Source: JBQTIM01 sp052388135 | Lineage (GTDB): Bacteria; Elusimicrobiota; Elusimicrobia; FEN-1173 | Direction: 5' to 3' | Length of the DNA stretch: 8,350 nt | Assembly (NCBI GenBank): GCA_052388135.1 | Contig: JBQTIM010000042.1 | Location: 1 to 8,350, forward strand | Shown: positions 5,187 through 8,350 of the stretch, one piece after another | Layout: the number at the start of each line of letters is the position of its first letter | Position numbering within the stretch: position 1 is the first letter of the stretch | Program-made: the position numbers and the translations under genes | The notes under the pieces: model-generated | Database searches by the model: none | Told to the model about the DNA's origin: nothing | Seen by the model: only the letters and a program-made list of their open reading frames with translations

Positions 5187-7490
5187 TCAGACGCCCTCGC
5201 CCTCCAAAGGCAGCGTCACGGTGAAGGCGGTCCCTTCCCCTTCCCGGCTGGCGCACTCCACCTTCCCTCCCATTTCGGCCGCGATCTCCTTGACCAGCCA
5301 AAGGCCCAGGCCGTTTCCCTTGGCGCCTTTGGTGGTGAAGAAAGGCTGGAAGATGCGCTTCTGCACGGCCGCCGGCATGCCGGGACCGGTGTCCGAGACC
5401 CGGATGCGGGCCGCGGGCGCCTTGCCGGCCTGGCGGGAAGTGGCGACGGCGAGCTTGCCGCCCTGCGGCATGGCCTCGACGGCGTTGAGGCACAGGTTGA
5501 TGACGACCTGCTGGACCATGTCGGGCCGCCCCATGAGCTCCAACGGCTCCGCGGCCAGGTCCACGGCGATGGAAACGGACTTGTCGATGGCCATGGGCTT
5601 GACCAGCGACAGCGCGGCCCGGACGGCGTCGTTCACGTCGAAAGCGGCGTCCGCGCCCTTCTCCTTGCGGGAAAAATCCAAAAGGTTGTTGGCCAGGCCC
5701 GTGCATCGCGTGACTTGCTGCTTGATGGTTTCCAGGTGGTCTTTCAAATCTTTGAGAGGCGCCTTGCCCGCCTCCAGCTGTTCCAGCAGGACCTCCACGA
5801 AACCCAGGATGACGGTCATGGGCGTCTTGAGTTCATGGGCCACGCCGGCGGCCATCTGGCCCATGGCGGCCAGCCGCTCGGAATGGAGGACGGCCTTTTC
5901 CATTTTTTTCTGGGCCGTGATGTCGCGGATGATCATGGCCGCGCCCGTGACCGAGCCGTCCTTGCCGGCGATGGGAGACACCGAAAGCGACACGTGGACG
6001 GCGGCGCCGTCCTTGCGGGTGTGGACGGTTTCGAACGTCTCCACGCTCTCGCCGCGCCGGACGCGGTCCAGGATGTGGGGCTTGTCCTCGGGCCGGTCGG
6101 GCATCAGCAGGGAGACGGCGCGCTTGCCGCGCACCTCGTCGAAGGAATAGCCGTACATTTTTTCGGCGGCGCTGTTCCAGCTGAGGATGGATCCGTCCAG
6201 CGTCTGGGCGACGACGGCGTCGGAGGAGGACTCGACGATGGCCGCCAGCCGCGCGCGGTCCTCCTCGTTGCGCCGCCGGTCGGTGACGTCGCGGCCGGCG
6301 CACACGATCAGGTTCTTGGCCGGGATGGACGTCGCGTTCCAGGAGGTCCAGCGGTAGGATCCGTCCGCGCGCTTGAGGCGCACCTCGTAGGCCGCCATGT
6401 CGCCGCCGTCCGCCAGGTTTTTAAGCTGCTCTTGGGTCTTGGGCCGGTCGTCGGGGTGGACGAGCTCCATGTAGGGCGTGGACAGCAGCTCGTCGCGGGA
6501 CCAGCCGAGGGTCTTTTCCCAAGCGGGGTTGACGTCCTTCAGCAGGCCGTCGAGACCGGCGACGCCGAGCAAGTCCCGGGAAAGGTTGAAAAGCAACTCT
6601 CGTTCCTCTCCCGCGTGGCCGTTCTGCGCCGCCGCGCCCGGCTTCGCCCGGGCCGCCGGCGATTTTTTGGCGCCTTCCCGGACGCCGCCTTCCAGTTCCC
6701 GGCGGGCCGCTTTCAATTCCCGCTCCAGTCGCTTGACGGGAGAGAGGTCTCGGGTAAAAAACCGCGCGTGAACGATGCGGCCGTCTTCCCAGAGGGCGTT
6801 GGCGGAGATGAGCGCGGGAAGCTCGGAACCGTCCTTGCGCAAAAGGCGGGTTTCCAAATTTTGGACGCTCTCGTTGTTTTGGAGGCGGCGAAAGATTTCC
6901 TTGGGAACTTCGGCGTCGGCGTGGAAGTGGAACAGGGGCCGGCCCAGGTATTCGTGCTGAGCGTAGCCCAGCATGTCCAACTCGGCGCGATTGGCGCGGA
7001 GGATGGTGCCGTCCGGTCCGCACAGGCGCAGGCCGATGGCCCCGTTGTCGAAAAAGTCGGCCATTTCGCGCTCACTGCGCCGCAGGGCTTCCTCGGCCCG
7101 CCGGCGAGCCCGCCGGGCGGCGGCTTCGCCCACCTCCCGCCGCACCGCCGGCGCCAGGCGCTGCAAATTGTCTTTGAGGATGTAGTCGTGGGCGCCGGCT
7201 TTCATGACGTCCACGGCCACTTGCTCGCCGATGTTGCCGGAGACGATGATGAAGGGGATGTCGAGGTTTTTCTTCTGGACCAGCTCCAGGGCGTCGTGGC
7301 CGGTGAGCCGGGGCATGACGTAATCGGAAAGAATCAGGTCCCATTCTTGCCGGTCGAGGGCTTCCTCGAGGGCGTTCAAGGCGTCCACCCGGTCGTAAGC
7401 GATGTCGTAGGTTCCCTGAAGAGCCCGCAGGATGAGCAGGGCGTCGTTCTCGGAGTCTTCGACCATCAGCACGCGCAGTTTTTCGGACAC
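5187..7490 (-). CDS. cytoplasmic receiver-PAS-PAS-PAS-histidine kinase
   Basis: A 767-residue two-component sensor with an N-terminal receiver. Residues 4-120 are the receiver: E11/D12 acidic pocket, phospho-acceptor D56 (ILSDYVMP), S84 and K106. A basic coiled coil (about 119-143) leads to PAS1 (about 140-255). A low-complexity Ala/Lys/Gly linker (about 265-295) precedes PAS2 (about 298-405, with the C-terminal DVTDR of a PAC segment) and PAS3 (about 413-530). HisKA starts near 538, with phospho-acceptor H552 in AAGVAHELKTP. The ATPase domain has an N box (INLCLNAVEAM, N665/N669), G1 DTGPGM (700-705), F box FFTTK (717-721) and G2 GNGLGLW. No membrane segment is present, so signals must be cytoplasmic or arrive by phosphotransfer to the receiver. 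The start is GTG with GGGGAGGAA just upstream. No partner output regulator lies within the window. A related, broken kinase lies 440 bases upstream on the same strand. Confidence 0.95.
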   Translation of the reverse strand: MSEKLRVLMVEDSENDALLILRALQGTYDIAYDRVDALNALEEALDRQEWDLILSDYVMPRLTGHDALELVQKKNLDIPFIIVSGNIGEQVAVDVMKAGAHDYILKDNLQRLAPAVRREVGEAAARRARRRAEEALRRSEREMADFFDNGAIGLRLCGPDGTILRANRAELDMLGYAQHEYLGRPLFHFHADAEVPKEIFRRLQNNESVQNLETRLLRKDGSELPALISANALWEDGRIVHARFFTRDLSPVKRLERELKAARRELEGGVREGAKKSPAARAKPGAAAQNGHAGEERELLFNLSRDLLGVAGLDGLLKDVNPAWEKTLGWSRDELLSTPYMELVHPDDRPKTQEQLKNLADGGDMAAYEVRLKRADGSYRWTSWNATSIPAKNLIVCAGRDVTDRRRNEEDRARLAAIVESSSDAVVAQTLDGSILSWNSAAEKMYGYSFDEVRGKRAVSLLMPDRPEDKPHILDRVRRGESVETFETVHTRKDGAAVHVSLSVSPIAGKDGSVTGAAMIIRDITAQKKMEKAVLHSERLAAMGQMAAGVAHELKTPMTVILGFVEVLLEQLEAGKAPLKDLKDHLETIKQQVTRCTGLANNLLDFSRKEKGADAAFDVNDAVRAALSLVKPMAIDKSVSIAVDLAAEPLELMGRPDMVQQVVINLCLNAVEAMPQGGKLAVATSRQAGKAPAARIRVSDTGPGMPAAVQKRIFQPFFTTKGAKGNGLGLWLVKEIAAEMGGKVECASREGEGTAFTVTLPLEGEGV

Positions 7491-7493
7491 CGG

Positions 7494-7502
7494 TTCCTCC
7501 CC
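7494..7502 (-). promoter_or_regulatory. ribosome binding site fixing the kinase GTG start
   Basis: On the minus strand GGGGAGGAA ends 3 bases before the GTG at 7490-7488. No ATG in this frame sits as well placed before the receiver domain, so this site decides the start codon. Confidence 0.75.
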
Positions 7503-7522
7503 GACCGCGTTCGTTCGCGCCC

Positions 7523-7531
7523 ATTATATCA
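7523..7531 (-). promoter_or_regulatory. extended -10 promoter of the kinase gene
   Basis: The minus strand reads TGATATAAT from 7531 to 7523: a perfect TATAAT preceded by the TGn extension. No -35 hexamer is visible in the GC-rich DNA upstream, as is usual for extended -10 promoters. Transcription would start near 7516, giving a leader of about 26 bases. Confidence 0.6.
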
Positions 7532-7568
7532 GATCGCCGGGCCGGGCCGGGAAGAGGGCGGGAAGATG

Positions 7569-7577
7569 TGATAAAAT
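7569..7577 (+). promoter_or_regulatory. extended -10 promoter of tRNA-Pro
   Basis: TGATAAAAT (7569-7577) has the TGn extension and a -10 one base from consensus. No -35 is obvious. Transcription would start near 7584, about 55 bases before the tRNA 5' end. It faces away from the kinase promoter 38 bases to the left, so the two genes share one control region. Confidence 0.5.
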
Positions 7578-7638
7578 GCCCTGCACGCCGCGCGTTTACC
7601 GAGGAAGGTCCGAAAGACGCGCCGGGCGGCAAGATTTC

Positions 7639-7712
7639 CGGGGCGTAGCTCAGTTGGCTAGAGCGCCTGCTTTGGGAGCAGGAGGCCGGAGGTTCAAGTC
7701 CTCTCGCCCCGA
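7639..7712 (+). tRNA. tRNA-Pro(UGG)
   Basis: A 74-base cloverleaf. The acceptor stem is CGGGGCG (7639-7645) with CGCCCCG (7705-7711). The D-arm is GCTC/GAGC (7648-7664). The anticodon arm is CCTGC-TTTGGGA-GCAGG (7666-7682) with anticodon TGG. A 5-base variable loop follows, then the T-arm GGAGG-TTCAAGT-CCTCT (7688-7704) and discriminator A at 7712. C1:G72 with A73 and the UGG anticodon are the bacterial proline identity set. The 3' CCA is not encoded, because TTTTT follows directly, so it must be added by CCA-adding enzyme. It reads proline CCN codons, chiefly CCA/CCG. Confidence 0.97.
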
Positions 7713-7772
7713 TTTTTAATAATGGTCCGGCCTCCTGCGAGCAAAGCAGGCTTGCCTGCGTGGGGCGCCGCG
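7680..7772 (+). repeat. direct repeat copy 1, beginning inside tRNA-Pro
   Basis: These 93 bases recur 144 bases downstream with a single mismatch (A at 7719, T at 7863). The first 33 bases are the 3' part of the tRNA gene: the end of the anticodon stem, variable loop, T-arm and acceptor 3' strand. The remaining 60 bases are a T-run, ATGGTCC, an inverted anticodon-arm-like segment and a small hairpin GCAGG-CTTG-CCTGC (7746-7759). It is not a protein-coding region. Confidence 0.9.
7729..7750 (-). repeat. inverted near-copy of the tRNA-Pro anticodon arm (also at 7873-7894)
   Basis: Read on the minus strand this segment matches tRNA-Pro 7666-7687 at 19 of 22 positions. The only difference is the loop triplet, GGA in the tRNA and CTC here. 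The minus-strand arm is CCTGC-TTTGCTC-GCAGG, which from memory differs at one base from the anticodon arm of common bacterial tRNA-Ala(UGC). No acceptor or T-arm accompanies it on that strand, so it is a fragment, not a tRNA gene. The same segment recurs in repeat copy 2. Confidence 0.7.
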
Positions 7773-7823
7773 TGCCTGAGGCACGCGATTGGCGCGCCCC
7801 GAAAGGGGCGGGCCCCGAAGGGG
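7769..7823 (+). repeat. three consecutive hairpins between the repeat copies
   Basis: CGCGTGCC-TGA-GGCACGCG (7769-7787) is a perfect 8-bp stem. CGCCCC-GAAA-GGGGCG (7795-7810) is a 6-bp stem with a GNRA tetraloop. CCCC-GAA-GGGG (7813-7823) follows. No T-run follows any of them. The segment is structured and non-coding, and it links the two 93-base repeats. Confidence 0.7.
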
Positions 7824-7856
7824 AGGAGGCCGGAGGTTCAAGTCCTCTCGCCCCGA
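7805..7856 (+). other. possible tRNA-like acceptor/T-arm structure in repeat copy 2
   Basis: The duplicated tRNA tail (T-arm 7832-7848, acceptor 3' strand 7849-7855, A at 7856) has lost its original 5' half. However, GGGGCG at 7805-7810 can pair with CGCCCC at 7849-7854 and restore six base pairs of the acceptor stem. In place of the D and anticodon arms there is a short hairpin, CCCC-GAA-GGGG. The same GGGGCG can instead form the GAAA-loop hairpin, so two folds compete. The following T5 also makes this a plausible intrinsic terminator. Whether it is transcribed or receives CCA is unknown. Confidence 0.4.
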
Positions 7857-7916
7857 TTTTTATTAATGGTCCGGCCTCCTGCGAGCAAAGCAGGCTTGCC
7901 TGCGTGGGGCGCCGCG
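7824..7916 (+). repeat. direct repeat copy 2
   Basis: The second copy of the 93-base unit, 144 bases from the first. Beyond its right edge, CGGACC (7915-7920) pairs with GGTCCG (7868-7873), so the non-tRNA part of this copy is closed by a 6-bp stem that copy 1 lacks. It ends 14 bases before the stop of the broken kinase, which is read towards it from the minus strand. Confidence 0.9.
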
Positions 7917-7930
7917 GACCGTTTGTTCCT

Positions 7931-8350
7931 TCAGGCCTGCCGGGGGTCGGACGTTTCGGTGGGTGCCGCGGCGGCTTCGGCCGCGCCCGCCGGCGGGGAG
8001 GCCGTCTCCAGCGGCAGCGTGACGGTGAAGGTCGTTCCGCGGCCTTTGCGGCTGGCGCCCTCCCGGCGCCCCCGGTGGCCGGAGACGAACTCGTGGCTCA
8101 TCCAAAGGCCCAGGCCGGTCCCCTTCCCCTGCTCTTACGTCGAGAATAACGGCTCGAAAATTCTGTCCTGCACCTCCGGCTCCATCCCCTGGCCCGTATC
8201 GGAAACCACAATTTGAGCGTAAGAGCCGCCGTCGGTCCGGCGCGTCAAGACCGCCAGCGCGCCTCCTTCCGGCATGGCGTCGAGGGCGTTGGAGCAGAGG
8301 TTGATGATCACTTGCTGAAGGGCCTCCGCCCTTCCGTGAATGGACAGGGG
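7931..8350 (-). pseudogene. broken C-terminal part of a second histidine kinase, running past the window end
   Basis: The minus-strand frame from 8350 to a TGA at 7933-7931 encodes a HATPase domain closely related to that of the intact kinase: N box QQVIINLCSNALDAMPEGG, G1 DTGQGM, F box RIFEPLFST, G2 GKGTGLGLW and the end RGTTFTVTLPLE. A TAA (8137-8135) interrupts it exactly where the F-box lysine is expected (K721 of the intact kinase), with the usual EQGKGTGLGL continuing after it, so one base change from AAA would explain it. Downstream, GGxxE/V-type residues have also drifted (GHRGRREGASRKGRG). Codons around the stop (TTA, TCT, GCT, ATT) are less G/C-ending than in neighbouring genes. The first domains lie outside the window. 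A sequencing error is possible, but the extra drift favours decay. An Ala/Pro tail follows the domain. Confidence 0.75.

Noticed and set aside
5715..7571. Long plus-strand open frame (618 codons) opposite the kinase
   Set aside because: It mirrors the kinase codons, has no recognisable domain, and the kinase on the other strand has complete motifs.
7605..7640. GAGGAAGGTCC motif resembling the start of RNase P RNA
   Set aside because: The match is short and imperfect. The other universally conserved RNase P segments are absent, and only about 30 bases remain before the tRNA.
7432..7719. Plus-strand open frame ending GVAQLARAP...FKSSRP
   Set aside because: Its C-terminal part is the tRNA-Pro gene read as protein, a common false gene.
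7680..7916. CRISPR array
   Set aside because: There are only two repeats, each 93 bases and overlapping a tRNA, with no uniform spacers and no cas genes.
7680..7916. attL/attR pair of an integrated element at the tRNA 3' end
   Set aside because: The repeat continues 60 bases past the tRNA end, the interval is only 51 bases, and no integrase is present. A relic cannot be excluded but is not supported.
7722..8216. Plus-strand open frame with the peptide start MVRPPASKAGLPAWGAA occurring twice
   Set aside because: The peptide repeat is only the translation of the 93-base DNA repeat (period 144, divisible by 3). The rest of the frame is antisense to the broken kinase, and there is no ribosome binding site.

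Overview
The window is GC-rich bacterial DNA with densely packed genes in strong G/C third-position codon use, which is why many antisense reading frames are open. The organism has a lipoprotein signal, ECF sigma/anti-sigma signalling and a large cytoplasmic hybrid sensor kinase, so an environmental, probably Gram-negative-type, uncultured bacterium is likely. I cannot fix the phylum. GC-rich Elusimicrobiota or deltaproteobacterial-type lineages are guesses only.

Layout. 1-142: AT-rich hairpins that look like transcription stops between the anti-sigma gene (minus) and whatever lies upstream. 143-2194 (minus): a small lipoprotein, then an ECF sigma factor overlapping by 4 bases a membrane anti-sigma factor with a zinc-finger N-terminus and a PrcB-like C-terminal domain. 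2209-4524 (plus): gap (glyceraldehyde-3-phosphate dehydrogenase) and a metallo-beta-lactamase-fold hydrolase, each with its own near-consensus promoter, closed by a good intrinsic terminator. 4568-5176 (plus): rdgB-type XTP/dITP pyrophosphatase. 5187-7490 (minus): a receiver-PAS-PAS-PAS-histidine kinase, converging on rdgB. 7523-7577: divergent extended -10 promoters for the kinase and for tRNA-Pro(UGG) at 7639-7712. 7680-7916: a 93-base direct repeat (period 144) that starts inside the 3' half of the tRNA. 7931-8350 (minus, runs off the window): the ATP-binding end of a second, related histidine kinase broken by an in-frame TAA.

How it fits together. The left third is an envelope or stress signalling operon (sigma, anti-sigma, possibly the lipoprotein). 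The middle holds central-metabolism and house-cleaning genes. The right third is sensory, with one intact kinase and one decaying paralogue on either side of a tRNA.

The least ordinary part is 7639-7930. The tRNA-Pro tail is duplicated together with 60 bases of downstream DNA. Each copy carries an inverted near-copy of the tRNA anticodon arm that, read on the minus strand, resembles a tRNA-Ala(UGC) arm. In the second copy, new upstream sequence restores a 6-bp acceptor-like stem, giving a potential acceptor plus T-arm minihelix. It may be a terminator, a repeat family or a tRNA-like RNA. The sequence alone does not decide.
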